A stretch of 64,000 nucleotides of DNA, from NCBI RefSeq assembly GCF_901827185.1, contig NZ_LR594671.1, forward strand, positions 1,426,001 to 1,490,000, given 5' to 3'. The translations under genes and the position numbers were made by a program. A model generated the notes under the pieces. The model did not search any database, was not told the DNA's origin, and saw nothing but the letters and a program-made list of their open reading frames with translations. Position 1 is the first letter of the stretch, and each line of letters opens with the position of its first letter. Below, piece by piece: positions 43,134 through 53,746 of this stretch. This DNA comes from Variovorax sp. PBL-E5. GTDB lineage: Bacteria; Pseudomonadota; Gammaproteobacteria; Burkholderiales; Burkholderiaceae_C.

Positions 43134-43152
43134 TTGTCACGGAACGGTCATG
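43134..43152 (+). promoter_or_regulatory. Pho-box-like direct repeat facing ppk2
   Basis: TTGTCACGGAACGGTCATG has GTCAC and GTCAT 11 bases apart on the plus strand, 46-64 bases before the ppk2 start. It mirrors the site facing pit. Confidence 0.42.
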
Positions 43153-43197
43153 CCGCGGCGGCAGCATCCGGCTTTCCCTCTGCCTTCCGGATCGACC

Positions 43198-44115
43198 ATG
43201 ACGCTGCCCAGCACTTTCACCGACCATGAGGATCTGATGCAGCGCATCGCGCGCGACCTGGTCGACAGCTACGACGAGGAGATCGAGCTCGAGCTCGAGG
43301 ACCGCAATCTCGACGAACTCGAATCGGGAAAGGTGACCGACAAGGCGGGGCGCCAGGCCTATTTCAAGGAGCTCTTTCGCCTGCAGGCCGAGCTGGTCAA
43401 GCTGCAGGACTGGGTGCAGCACGGCAAGCAGAAGGTCGTCATCCTCTTCGAAGGCCGCGACGCGGCGGGCAAGGGCGGCGTGATCAAGCGCATCACGCAG
43501 CGCCTCAACCCGCGCGTGGCCCGCGTGGCTGCGCTGCCGGCGCCCAACGACCGCGAACGCACGCAGTGGTATTTCCAGCGCTACGTGGCGCACCTGCCGG
43601 CCGCGGGTGAGATCGTGCTGTTCGACCGCAGCTGGTACAACCGCGCCGGCGTCGAGCGCGTGATGGGCTTTTGCTCCGACGAGGAATACGAAGAGTTCTT
43701 CCGCACCGTGCCCGACTTCGAGCGCATGCTCGCGCGCTCGGGCATCAAGCTCATCAAGTACTGGTTCTCGATCACCGACGAAGAGCAGCACATGCGCTTC
43801 CTCGGCCGCATCCACGATCCCCTCAAGCAGTGGAAGCTGAGCCCGATGGACCTCGAAAGCCGCCGCCGCTGGGAGGAATACACCAAGGCCAAGGAAACGA
43901 TGCTGGAACGCACTCATATCCCCGAGGCGCCCTGGTGGGTGGTGCAGGCGGTCGACAAGAAGAAGGCGCGCCTGAATTGCATCAGCCACCTGCTGGGCCA
44001 GTTTCCGTACCACGAGGTCGAGCATGCCCCGGTGACCTTGCCCGCGCGCGTGCGCAATGCCGACTACCTGCGCCATCCGGTGCCGGCCAGCATGATCGTG
44101 CCCGAACTGTATTGA
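43198..44115 (+). CDS. ppk2: Polyphosphate kinase 2
   Basis: A 305-residue PPK2-family kinase with Walker A GRDAAGKGG (86-94), Walker B-like EIVLFDRSWYNRAGVERVM and the lid-region WEEYTKAKETML. PPK2 enzymes transfer phosphate between polyphosphate and nucleoside di- or monophosphates. Length and an N-terminal acidic helix (EEIELELEDRNLDELE) suit class I. ATG 43198 follows the Pho-like sites and is divergent from pit, pairing phosphate uptake with polyphosphate turnover. Confidence 0.94.
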   Translation: MTLPSTFTDHEDLMQRIARDLVDSYDEEIELELEDRNLDELESGKVTDKAGRQAYFKELFRLQAELVKLQDWVQHGKQKVVILFEGRDAAGKGGVIKRITQRLNPRVARVAALPAPNDRERTQWYFQRYVAHLPAAGEIVLFDRSWYNRAGVERVMGFCSDEEYEEFFRTVPDFERMLARSGIKLIKYWFSITDEEQHMRFLGRIHDPLKQWKLSPMDLESRRRWEEYTKAKETMLERTHIPEAPWWVVQAVDKKKARLNCISHLLGQFPYHEVEHAPVTLPARVRNADYLRHPVPASMIVPELY

Positions 44116-44190
44116 GATGCGGCCGGTCGGCCGATGGATGCGCGCAGGCGAAGCTGCTACCGTGTGCGGAACACGCTTTCGCGCACACCG

Positions 44191-45234
44191 ATGTCCCGCC
44201 GCTCCACCTCTCCGCTCACGCGCGCCTACCAGCGCAACCTGAAGGCGCTCACCAAGGCCACGCTGAAGAGCGGCAAGCGCATCGCGAGCCAGGTGCAGCG
44301 CGCGACCGCCAAGCAGCTCAAGCCGCCGCCGGGCCGTGGCGACTGGATCGGCGGCATGGCGCTCGGCGCCGGCGGCGCCCGGCGCTATCACCTGTACCGT
44401 CCGCCCGACCTGCAGTTGCAGCCGGGCGAAAAGCTGCCGCTCATGGTCATGCTGCACGGCTGCGGCCAGACCGGCCGCGACTTCGCGGCCAGCACGCGCA
44501 TGAACCGCGTGGCCGCGCGCGAACGCTTCCTCGTGCTCTATCCGGAGCAGGACCGCCTGGCCAACGCGCAGGGTTGCTGGAACTGGTACGAACGCCGCTC
44601 GGGCAAGGCGGATGCCGAGGCCGCGACGCTGATGGCGGCGATCGACCAGGTGATCCTGCTCTATCCCGCCGACCGCGAGCGCGTTGCGCTGGCCGGCCTC
44701 TCGGCCGGCGCCAGCATGGCGGCCCTGATGGCCACGCGCTATCCCGGGCGCTTCAAGGCGGTAGCGATGCATTCCGGCGTTGCGCCCGGCGCCGCGAAGT
44801 CGCCGGCCACCGCGCTCGGCGCCATGCGCGGCCGCCATGTGCCGCCGATGCCCGCCACCGCCGTCGGCAAGGCGATGGGCGCGGCGGCCGCGTTCAGCTC
44901 GCTGGCGCCGCTGCTGGTGCTGCATGGCGATGCCGACGCCGTGGTGTCGGCCCGCAATGCGGTCAGCAGTGCAGCGGTCTGGGCCATGGCCACCGGCGCG
45001 CGGCCCGGCAGCCCGCGCACGCTGCAGCGCGGCAAGCGCCATCCGATGCGCATCACCGACTACACCCGCGGCAACAGAACACTGGTCACGCTGTGCGAGA
45101 TCGCCGGCCTCGGCCATGCATGGAGCGGCGGTGCCCCCAGCATGCCGTTCAGCGATGTCGCGGGCCCGGACGCTGGCAAACTGATCTGGGCCTTCGCCGC
45201 GCGCCAGTTCAGGTCGGGCGCCGTGCAGCCGTAG
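44191..45234 (+). CDS. PHB-depolymerase-family esterase
   Basis: A 347-residue alpha/beta hydrolase of the short-chain PHA depolymerase/feruloyl esterase group. It shows the oxyanion segment VMLHGCGQTGRDFA, nucleophile elbow GLSAGASMAAL, acid region LLVLHGDADAVV and His in GLGHAWSGG. No clear signal peptide is seen: the N-terminus is basic (MSRRSTSPLTRAYQRNLKAL). It may act inside the cell or leave by an unrecognised route. Confidence 0.88.
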   Translation: MSRRSTSPLTRAYQRNLKALTKATLKSGKRIASQVQRATAKQLKPPPGRGDWIGGMALGAGGARRYHLYRPPDLQLQPGEKLPLMVMLHGCGQTGRDFAASTRMNRVAARERFLVLYPEQDRLANAQGCWNWYERRSGKADAEAATLMAAIDQVILLYPADRERVALAGLSAGASMAALMATRYPGRFKAVAMHSGVAPGAAKSPATALGAMRGRHVPPMPATAVGKAMGAAAAFSSLAPLLVLHGDADAVVSARNAVSSAAVWAMATGARPGSPRTLQRGKRHPMRITDYTRGNRTLVTLCEIAGLGHAWSGGAPSMPFSDVAGPDAGKLIWAFAARQFRSGAVQP

Positions 45235-45258
45235 TCGGTATCGCCGAGGGACAACCCG

Positions 45259-46110
45259 ATGGCCACCATTCCCTACGACGCGAGCCGCGCAGCGCTCTAC
45301 GCACCCGAGCATCGCGACACGCTGTTCGCGGCCGGCGAGCGCTACACGCCCACCCAGCGGGCCGTCGAAGCCGCGCGACTGGCCTACTACCGCGCGGAAA
45401 CATCCACGACCGAGCATGCGCGCCTGATCGATGCACTGGCCCGCGCCGGCTTCGATGCGCCGACGCTGTTCGTCGAAGGCGCCACCTTCGCGTTCGGCGC
45501 ACTGCATGCGCACGACGGCGGCGCGCTGGTCGCCTTTCGCGGCACGCAGCCCGACGAGATCCGCCATCTCGCGACCAACCTGCAGGCGCAGCAGACCGCA
45601 TGGGCACCGACCGGCGGCCGCGTGCACGCGGGTTTCGCGCATGCGGCGCGCGCGGTGCTGCCGCGGATCCAGGACTGGCTCGCCGGCGCGGCCAGCCGGC
45701 GCAGCAGCCTCGTGCTGGCCGGCCACAGCCTCGGCGCGGCGCTCGCCACGCTCGCCGCCACAGTGACGCCGCCCACCTTGCTCGTCACGCTCGGCTCGCC
45801 GCGCGTGGGCGACGCGGACTTCGTCGCGGTGCTGGCCGGCGCCGACATCGTGCGCCTCGTCGATGGCTGCGACGTCGTGACCCAGGTACCGCCGGCGCTC
45901 TCGTTCTATGCACATGCCGGCGCGCCGACCTACATCACCTGCGACCAGGCCATCTGCGTCATCGACCCGACGCCATCCTTCATCGAGACCGATCGCGCGC
46001 AGGGCCGCGCGCGCTACGCGACGGAGCATGCGTGGAAGCCGGGCGCCGTGCTGCTGCGCGACTTGGCGGACCATGCGCCGGTCAATTACGCCAGGGCGTA
46101 TTTCGGCTGA
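45259..46110 (+). CDS. Class 3 lipase-family protein
   Basis: A 283-residue hydrolase with the lipase-3 nucleophile elbow LAGHSLGAALATLAA, the upstream oxyanion strand ALVAFRGTQPDE and GSPRVGDADFVAVLAG. A catalytic His is probably in YATEHAWKPG. No signal peptide is evident. It starts 24 bases after the PHB-depolymerase-like gene and may be cotranscribed. Confidence 0.87.
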   Translation: MATIPYDASRAALYAPEHRDTLFAAGERYTPTQRAVEAARLAYYRAETSTTEHARLIDALARAGFDAPTLFVEGATFAFGALHAHDGGALVAFRGTQPDEIRHLATNLQAQQTAWAPTGGRVHAGFAHAARAVLPRIQDWLAGAASRRSSLVLAGHSLGAALATLAATVTPPTLLVTLGSPRVGDADFVAVLAGADIVRLVDGCDVVTQVPPALSFYAHAGAPTYITCDQAICVIDPTPSFIETDRAQGRARYATEHAWKPGAVLLRDLADHAPVNYARAYFG

Positions 46111-46197
46111 GCCGCCGTACGCCACCGGGCGTATTTCCGTTGCGCGCCCTCCTGCGCAGACTTCCCTCCATCGTTCAAACCACCGGAGAAGGAAGCC

Positions 46198-47466
46198 ATG
46201 CAACGTCGTTTCACCCTCAAGGCGCTCACCGCCGCCGTGGCTCTCGCGAGCCTTTCCGCCGTGCCGGCGTTCGCCCAGGACACCATCAAGGTCGGCATCC
46301 TGCATTCGCTGTCGGGCACGATGGCGATCTCCGAGACGGCGCTCAAGGACATGGCGCTGATGACCATCGAGGAGATCAACGCCCACGGCGGCGTGATGGG
46401 CAAGAAGCTCGAACCCGTGATCGTCGACCCGGCCTCCAACTGGCCGCTGTTCGCCGAGAAGACCAAGCAGCTGCTCGGCCAGGACAAGGTCGCCGTGATC
46501 TTCGGCTGCTGGACTTCGGTGTCGCGCAAGTCGGTGTTGCCGGTGGTCGAGGAAATGAACGGCCTGCTGTTCTATCCGGTGCAGTACGAGGGCGAGGAGC
46601 TGTCCAAGAACGTGTTCTACACCGGCGCCGCGCCCAACCAGCAGGCCATTCCCGCGGTCGAGTACCTGATGAGCAAGGAAGGCGGCGGCGCCAAGCGCTT
46701 CGTGCTGCTGGGCACCGACTACGTGTATCCGCGCACCACCAACAAGATCCTGCGCGCCTTCCTGCACAGCAAGGGCGTGAAGGATGCCGATATCGACGAG
46801 AAGTACACGCCCTTCGGCCACAGCGACTACCAGACCATCGTGGCCGACATCAAGAAGTTCTCGCAGGGCGGCAAGACGGCGGTGATCTCCACCATCAACG
46901 GCGATTCCAACGTGCCCTTCTACAAGGAACTGGGCAATGCCGGCCTCAAGGCCAAGGACGTGCCGGTGGTGGCCTTCTCGGTCGGCGAGGAAGAGCTGCG
47001 CGGCGTCGACACCAAGCCGCTGGTCGGCCACCTTGCGGCATGGAACTACTTCATGTCGATCAAGAACCCGAGCAATGCGGCCTGGATCAAGGAATGGAGC
47101 GACTACGCCAAGGCCAAGAAGCTGCCGGGGCAGGCCGACAAGCCGCTGACCAACGATCCGATGGAAGCCACCTACATCGGCATGCACATGTGGAAGCAGG
47201 CCGTCGAGAAGGCCAAGAGCACCGACACCGACAAGGTCGTCGCTGCGATGGCGGGCCAGACCTTCAAGGCGCCGGACGGCTTCACCGTCGAGATGGATCC
47301 GAAGAACCACCACCTGCACAAGCCGGTGTTCATCGGCGAGATCAAGGCCGATGGCCAGTTCGGTGTGGTGTGGAAGACGCCGGCGCCCGTCAAGGCGCAG
47401 CCGTGGAGCCCGTTCATCGAAGGCAACGACAAAAAACCCGACTTTCCTGCCGGAAAGTCGATGTAG
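46198..47466 (+). CDS. urtA: Urea ABC transporter substrate-binding protein
   Basis: A 422-residue periplasmic receptor of the UrtA/AmiC type, with signal peptide ending AFAQD and the mature start TIKVGILHSLSGTMAISE. GCWTSVSRKSVLPVVEEMNGLLFYPVQYEG is the urea-receptor signature block. GAAGGAAG precedes the ATG. It is first of urtABCDE; a dispersed repeat separates it from urtB, which may decouple its expression level. Confidence 0.96.
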   Translation: MQRRFTLKALTAAVALASLSAVPAFAQDTIKVGILHSLSGTMAISETALKDMALMTIEEINAHGGVMGKKLEPVIVDPASNWPLFAEKTKQLLGQDKVAVIFGCWTSVSRKSVLPVVEEMNGLLFYPVQYEGEELSKNVFYTGAAPNQQAIPAVEYLMSKEGGGAKRFVLLGTDYVYPRTTNKILRAFLHSKGVKDADIDEKYTPFGHSDYQTIVADIKKFSQGGKTAVISTINGDSNVPFYKELGNAGLKAKDVPVVAFSVGEEELRGVDTKPLVGHLAAWNYFMSIKNPSNAAWIKEWSDYAKAKKLPGQADKPLTNDPMEATYIGMHMWKQAVEKAKSTDTDKVVAAMAGQTFKAPDGFTVEMDPKNHHLHKPVFIGEIKADGQFGVVWKTPAPVKAQPWSPFIEGNDKKPDFPAGKSM

Positions 47467-47474
47467 CTGGCTCG

Positions 47475-47564
47475 CCCCCAGTCTTCGCGCACTTCGTGTC
47501 GCTTCGCCAACCCCCTACCGGGGGCAACACCTGCGGCCCGGCTAAGCCGGTTCCGCGGTGTTTC
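47475..47564 (+). repeat. Dispersed intergenic repeat, copy 2
   Basis: Same layout as 35042-35132 in opposite orientation: CCCCCAGTCTTCGCGCACTT head, ACCCCCTACCGGGGG hairpin, then CCGGCTAAGCCGG hairpin and CCGCGG. It sits between urtA and urtB. Confidence 0.7.
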
Positions 47565-47579
47565 TGGAATTGAGATCGC

Positions 47580-49172
47580 GTGCAACTATCTATGCGCTTC
47601 ATCAACTTCTGCGTGACGGCATTCGTGCTGTTGACGACTCTCTCGGCCCACGCACTGACCGTCGACGAAGCACGGGCCATTGCGATCGGCGACAGCGAAG
47701 ACCGCATCGCCGCGCTGAACAAGGCCGTGACCGATGCCGACGACAAGACCGCCGCCTTCATCCAGGCCTTGAGTGACGACACCGTCAAGGTGAGCGCCGA
47801 CAAGGTCTTCGTCATCAGGGACGACAAGGCCTTCGATCCGGTGAGCGGCATCGAGCTCAAGCTGCCCGACGACGCCGACGACGTGGTCAACAACAACCTG
47901 ATGCGCGGCGCGCTCGATGCCGCGCAGGCCGCGCTCAAGCTCACGAGCAAGGACGATGCGGTGCGGGCCGAAGCCGCGGCCGCGCTGTTCAAGGAACCCG
48001 ACGAATCGCGCTTGCCGCTGGTCGAGAAGGCGCTGGCGGCCGAGACGAACGCCGGCATCAAGGCGAAGCTCGAACTCGTGCGGGATGCCTCGATGCTCAC
48101 CAGCGCCGACAAGGGCCGCCGCCTCGCCGCGGCCAAGGCGCTGGGGCAGAACAAGAACCCCGACACCAAGCTGCTGCTCAACCAGCGCCTGGCCGACGAG
48201 ACCGAGGCGGATGTCAAGGCCGCGATCCAGGCCTCGATCGCGAGCATCGACGGCGCGCTGGTCTGGGGCGATCGCATCAACGCGATCTTCAGCGGCATCA
48301 GCCTCGGCTCGGTGCTGCTGCTGGCCGCGCTGGGCCTCGCGATCACCTATGGCCTGATGGGCGTGATCAACATGGCGCACGGCGAGCTGATGATGATCGG
48401 CGCCTATGCGACCTACGTGATGCAGGGCCTGTTCCAGCGCTACCTGCCGGAGTCGGCATTCGGCCTCTATCTCGTGGCGGCGATTCCCGTGTCCTTTCTC
48501 GCCTCGGCGCTGGTCGGCGCGGTGCTCGAACGCGGCGTGATCCGCTTCCTCTACGGCCGGCCGCTCGAGACGCTGCTGGCCACCTGGGGCATCAGCCTGG
48601 TGCTGCAGCAGTTGGTGCGTTCGTTCTTCGGCGCGCAGAACGTCGGCGTCGAGAACCCGAGCTGGATGAGCGGCGGCTTCACCATGCTGAGCAACGTGAC
48701 GCTGCCGTGGAACCGCATCTGCATCATCGTCTTCGCCGGTCTCGTGTTGCTCGCGATGGGCTGGCTCATCGCCCGCACGCGCCTGGGCCTGTTCGTGCGC
48801 GGCGTCACGCAGAACCGGCCGATCGCCTCCTGCATGGGCGTGAACACGGCGCGCATCGACACCTACGCCTTCGCGCTCGGCTCCGGCATCGCGGGCCTCG
48901 CGGGCTGTGCGCTGTCGCAGATCGGCAATGTCGGCCCGGACCTCGGCCAGAACTACATCGTCGATTCGTTCATGGTGGTCGTGATGGGTGGCGTCGGCCA
49001 GCTCGCGGGCACCGTGTACGCGGCGATGGGGCTGGGCATTCTCAACAAGTTCATCGAAGGCCGGGCCGGCGCGGTGCTGGCCAAGATCGCCGTGCTGGTC
49101 TTCCTCATCGTGTTCATACAGAAGCGCCCTCAAGGGATCTTCGCAATCAAAGGTCGGAGCGCCGAGGCATGA
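47580..49172 (+). CDS. urtB: Urea ABC transporter permease UrtB
   Basis: A 530-residue LivH-type permease. A signal-like helix (RFINFCVTAFVLLTTLSAHA) and about 200 residues of charged helical repeats precede the membrane domain (ISLGSVLLLAALGLAITYGLMGVINMAHGELMMIGAY). This extended N-terminus is normal for UrtB. The GTG at 47580 has GAG close by; an in-frame ATG at 47592 is the alternative. It ends in an ATGA overlap with urtC. Confidence 0.94.
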   Translation: MQLSMRFINFCVTAFVLLTTLSAHALTVDEARAIAIGDSEDRIAALNKAVTDADDKTAAFIQALSDDTVKVSADKVFVIRDDKAFDPVSGIELKLPDDADDVVNNNLMRGALDAAQAALKLTSKDDAVRAEAAAALFKEPDESRLPLVEKALAAETNAGIKAKLELVRDASMLTSADKGRRLAAAKALGQNKNPDTKLLLNQRLADETEADVKAAIQASIASIDGALVWGDRINAIFSGISLGSVLLLAALGLAITYGLMGVINMAHGELMMIGAYATYVMQGLFQRYLPESAFGLYLVAAIPVSFLASALVGAVLERGVIRFLYGRPLETLLATWGISLVLQQLVRSFFGAQNVGVENPSWMSGGFTMLSNVTLPWNRICIIVFAGLVLLAMGWLIARTRLGLFVRGVTQNRPIASCMGVNTARIDTYAFALGSGIAGLAGCALSQIGNVGPDLGQNYIVDSFMVVVMGGVGQLAGTVYAAMGLGILNKFIEGRAGAVLAKIAVLVFLIVFIQKRPQGIFAIKGRSAEA

Positions 49173-50379
49173 GCGACGTCCAACTTCCTTCCAAGGGCCC
49201 GCTGCTCAGCGGCAAGGGCTGGACCGCTTTCTTCGTCGCGCTGATCGCCGTCTGCGCGCTGGCGCCGGTGCTCAACATGGCGGTCGCGCCCGACAGCGCC
49301 TTCCACATGAGCGACTACGCCGTGGCCCTGGTCGGCAAGATCATGTGCTACGCGATCTGCGCACTGGCCATGGACCTGATCTGGGGCTACACCGGCATCC
49401 TTTCGCTGGGTCACGGCGTGTTCTTCGCGCTCGGCGGCTACATGATGGGCATGTATCTCATGCGCCAGATCGGGCGCGACGGCAACTACAAGAGCGACCT
49501 GCCGGACTTCATGGTGTTCCTCGACTGGAAGACGCTGCCCTGGCACTGGACTTTCAGCGGCAGCTTCGTCGCCACGCTGATCCTGATCGCTGCGGTGCCG
49601 GCCGCGGTGGCCTTCGTGTTCGGCTTCTTCGCCTTCCGCTCGCGCATCAAGGGCGTGTACTTCTCGATCATCACGCAGGCCATGACCTTCGCGGCCATGC
49701 TGCTGTTCTTCCGCAACGAGACCGGCTTCGGCGGCAACAACGGCTTCACCGACTTCAAGCGCATTCTGGGCATTCCGATCGCGACCCGGGAGATGCGCAT
49801 GACGCTGTTCGTGCTCACCGGCCTCACGCTGCTCGGCTTCTTCCTGTTCGCCAAATGGCTGATCGGCAGCAAGTTCGGCCGCGTGCTGCAGGCGATTCGC
49901 GACGCCGAGTCGCGCGTGATGTTCTCGGGCTACAACCCGCTCGGCTACAAGCTCAGCATCTGGGTCATCTCGGCCGTGATGTGCGGCGTGGCCGGTGCGC
50001 TCTATGTGCCGCAGGTGGGCATCATCAACCCCGGCGAGATGAGCGCGGCCAACTCGATCGAGATCGCGATCTGGGCCGCGGTCGGCGGCCGCGCGACGCT
50101 GATCGGGCCGATCCTCGGGGCCTTCATCGTCAATGGCGCCAAGAGCTGGCTCACCGTCGCGTATCCGGAATACTGGCTCTACTTCCTGGGGGCCCTGTTC
50201 ATTGCTGTCACGCTGTTCCTGCCGAACGGCATCGTGGGTCTGGTGAAGAAATGGGCCTCGCGCGAGAAGGCGGCGCCGAGCGAGGGCCGGCGCGAAGCGC
50301 AGCGCGCGGTGGCGGCGGGGCAGGGCGCCGAACCCGCCGCGCTGACACCGCTCGCGGCCGAACCGAAGGGAGCCCGCGC

Positions 50380-50383
<4 letters not shown>
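49169..50383 (+). CDS. urtC: Urea ABC transporter permease UrtC
   Basis: A 404-residue LivM-type permease (DLIWGYTGILSLGHGVFFALGGYMMGMYLMRQIG; FSGYNPLGYKLSIWVISAVMCGVAGALYVPQVG). It starts in the ATGA of urtB. It has a hydrophilic tail of about 40 residues (WASREKAAPSEGRREAQ...), longer than needed for the fold. Confidence 0.95.
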
Positions 50384-51255
<872 letters not shown>

Positions 51256-51257
51256 CC

Positions 51258-51950
51258 ATGCTCGAAGTCAAGAACATCCATCAGTACTACGGCGGCTCGC
51301 ACATCCTGCGCGACGTGAGCTTCGCCGCCACGCTCGGCAAGGTCACTGTGCTGCTCGGGCGCAATGGCGTGGGCAAGACGACGCTGCTCAAGTCTCTCAT
51401 GGGTCTGGTGCCGATCAAGAGCGGCAGCATCGAGTTCGATGGCGCGCCGATCCAGCGGCAGACGCCCTACGAGCGCGCGCGCTCCGGCATGGGCTTCGTG
51501 CCGCAGGGCCGCGAGATCTTCGCCCGGCTCACGGTCGAGGAGAACCTGCGCATGGGCCTGGCCTACAAGCCCGGCAGCACGCCGATTCCGCCCGAGCTCT
51601 ACGAGCTGTTCCCGGTGCTCAGGCAGATGCTGAACCGGCGCGGCGGCGATCTGTCGGGCGGGCAGCAGCAGCAGCTCGCGATCGCGCGCGCGCTGGCGCC
51701 GAAACCCAAGCTGCTGATCCTCGACGAGCCGACCGAAGGCATCCAGCCCAGCATCATCAAGGACATCGGCCGCGTGATCCGCATGCTGGCCGATCGCGGC
51801 GACATGGCGATCGTGCTGTGCGAGCAGTACTACGATTTCGCGCAGGAACTGGCCGATGACTACCTCGTGATGGAGCGCGGCGAGGTGATCGCGCGCGGGC
51901 TCGGCAAGGACATGGAGGCGCAGGGGGTGCGGCAGCTGGTCGCGATCTGA
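51258..51950 (+). CDS. urtE: Urea ABC transporter ATPase UrtE
   Basis: A 230-residue LivF-type ATPase: Walker A GRNGVGKTT, signature LSGGQQQQLAIARAL, Walker B LLILDEPTEGIQPSI and the switch region LCEQYYDF, where Gln-Tyr replaces the usual His as in UrtE/LivF proteins. It starts 2 bases after urtD and ends the urt operon. Confidence 0.95.
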   Translation: MLEVKNIHQYYGGSHILRDVSFAATLGKVTVLLGRNGVGKTTLLKSLMGLVPIKSGSIEFDGAPIQRQTPYERARSGMGFVPQGREIFARLTVEENLRMGLAYKPGSTPIPPELYELFPVLRQMLNRRGGDLSGGQQQQLAIARALAPKPKLLILDEPTEGIQPSIIKDIGRVIRMLADRGDMAIVLCEQYYDFAQELADDYLVMERGEVIARGLGKDMEAQGVRQLVAI

Positions 51951-51956
51951 CCGAGC

Positions 51957-51976
51957 CTCGCCAGGATCGTGGCGAG
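51957..51976 (+). terminator. Hairpin after urtE
   Basis: CTCGCCA-GGATCG-TGGCGAG is a perfect 7-bp stem 6 bases past the urtE stop. No U-run follows, so termination would be weak or factor-assisted. Confidence 0.35.
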
Positions 51977-52040
51977 TCACGGCGGAATGCCGGGACAATC
52001 GCGAATTGGGCGATGATGGCATCCACTGCGCGAGGCCATC

Positions 52041-53582
52041 TTGAACCGATACTTTCTCTCCCGCCGCCGCCTGGTCGGCGGCGCGCTGGCCGCCGCATCG
52101 CTCGCCCACCCCTTTCTGCGCCTGCACGCGCAGCGGTGGCGCGATCGCGATCCGTTCACGCTCGGCGTCGCATCGGGTAGCCCGACGCCCGACGGCGTGG
52201 TGCTGTGGACGCGGCTCGCGCCCGATCCGCTGCAGGGCGGCGGCATGGGCAAGGCGCCGGTCGAGGTGGATTGGGAAGTTGCCGAGGACGAGCGCTTTGC
52301 GCGCATCGCCGCGCGCGGCACTGCACGGGCCGTCGCTGCCGAGGCGCACTCGGTGCATGTCGAGCTGCACGGCCTCGCGCCGGGCCGGCCTTACTGGTAT
52401 CGCTTCAGGGCGGGCGATGCCCGCAGCCCCGTCGGCCGCACGCGCACCGCGCCCGCCGACGGCGACACGGCCACGCCCGCGCGGCTGGCCTTCGGCTCGT
52501 GCCAGCAGTACGAGCAGGGCTACTACGCGGCCTACCGCGACATGGCGACTCAGCCGATCGACTGCATGATCCATCTCGGCGACTACATCTACGAGACCTC
52601 CTGGGGCTCGCGCCACGTGCGGCATCACCAGGCCGGCATCCCGGCGCAACTGCCCGAGTTCCGCGACCGCTACGCGCTCTACAAGACCGATCCCGACCTG
52701 CAGGCCGCGCATGCCGCCTTCCCGTGGCTGGTGATCTGGGACGACCACGAGGTCGCCAACGACTACACGGACGATGTCTCGCCCCACACGGCCGATCCCG
52801 CGCAATTCCTCGCCATCCGCGCGGCCGCCTACCAGGCCTGGTACGAGCACATGCCGGTGCCCGCGAGCGCGCGGCCCCGAGGCGCCTCGGCGACCATCTA
52901 TGGCCGCTATCGCTTCGGCCAGATGCTCGATGTGCTGCTGCTCGACGGTCGGCAGTACCGCTCGCACCACGCCTGCCTGCCGGGCCGCAGCGCCACGCCG
53001 CTGGTCGATTGCCCCGAACGCAGCGCGCCCGGGCGCAGCTTTCTCGGCACCGCGCAGGAGGCCTGGTTCGCGCGCGAACTGGTGCGGCCTCCCACGCAGT
53101 GGACCGTGATCGCGCAGACCACGCTGATGGCCGAGGCCGATCGCAAGGGGCCACCCGCGCACGGCTACTGGATGGATGGCTGGGACGGCTACGCGGCGGC
53201 GCGCACGCGGCTGCTCGATGCGGTGGCGGTGCTCAGGCCGCGCAACCCGCTCGTGATCAGCGGCGACGTGCATGCGTTCTGGGCGGCCGACCTGCGGCGC
53301 GAGCCTGGCGCGCCGATCGTGGCGACCGAATTCGTCGGCGGCGCGATCACCTCCGAAGGCCCGAGCGCGGCGGGCGTGGCCAACCTGCTGGCGAAGAATC
53401 CGCACCTGCGCTTCGGCCGCGGCGACAAGCGCGGCTACGCGCTGATGTCGCTCGATGCGCGCGGCTGCGCGGTCGAGTACCGTGCCGTGGACGACGAGAA
53501 GCTCGCCGGCTCCGCTGTCCGCCGGCTCGCGCGCTTCGCGGTGGAAGACGGCGCACCGGGCGTGCACATCGAATCCGCCTGA
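52041..53582 (+). CDS. phoD: PhoD-like alkaline phosphatase/phosphodiesterase
   Basis: A 513-residue secreted phosphatase. A twin-arginine signal (SRRRLVGGALAAASLAH) fits Tat export. The PhoD core includes LAFGSCQQYEQGYYAAYRDM, MIHLGDYIYE, VIWDDHEVANDY and VISGDVHAFWAADL, which supply metal ligands. The start is TTG at 52041. PhoD enzymes release phosphate from phosphodiesters; no Pho box is obvious in the 90-base upstream gap. Confidence 0.92.
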   Translation: MNRYFLSRRRLVGGALAAASLAHPFLRLHAQRWRDRDPFTLGVASGSPTPDGVVLWTRLAPDPLQGGGMGKAPVEVDWEVAEDERFARIAARGTARAVAAEAHSVHVELHGLAPGRPYWYRFRAGDARSPVGRTRTAPADGDTATPARLAFGSCQQYEQGYYAAYRDMATQPIDCMIHLGDYIYETSWGSRHVRHHQAGIPAQLPEFRDRYALYKTDPDLQAAHAAFPWLVIWDDHEVANDYTDDVSPHTADPAQFLAIRAAAYQAWYEHMPVPASARPRGASATIYGRYRFGQMLDVLLLDGRQYRSHHACLPGRSATPLVDCPERSAPGRSFLGTAQEAWFARELVRPPTQWTVIAQTTLMAEADRKGPPAHGYWMDGWDGYAAARTRLLDAVAVLRPRNPLVISGDVHAFWAADLRREPGAPIVATEFVGGAITSEGPSAAGVANLLAKNPHLRFGRGDKRGYALMSLDARGCAVEYRAVDDEKLAGSAVRRLARFAVEDGAPGVHIESA

Positions 53583-53746
53583 GCGGTCGGCGCACGGCGC
53601 GCGCACTCGACATCCTCAGGGTTTCCGCGGCCATCGTGACGGATTGCGCAGCGGCGCGCGTCGCCGAGGCCAAGCCCGGAACCGCCGCATGGCCCCGGCC
53701 ACTCAACGAGGCAATCCTGCATGGCCACCGTGGGAGCCGGACGATC

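Noticed and set aside
46094-46137. GGGCGTATTTC repeated twice, 33 bases apart, before urtA
   Set aside because: The first copy is inside the lipase coding end; an 11-mer pair alone is weak evidence and no dyad or known regulator fits.
43042-47319. A 1425-codon open frame on the minus strand
   Set aside because: It lies antisense to ppk2, two hydrolase genes and urtA, all with family motifs; its translation is low-complexity Arg/His/Gly/Ala sequence.
43671-47573. A 1300-codon open frame on the plus strand in another phase
   Set aside because: It overlaps the same four well-supported genes out of frame and has no recognisable domain.
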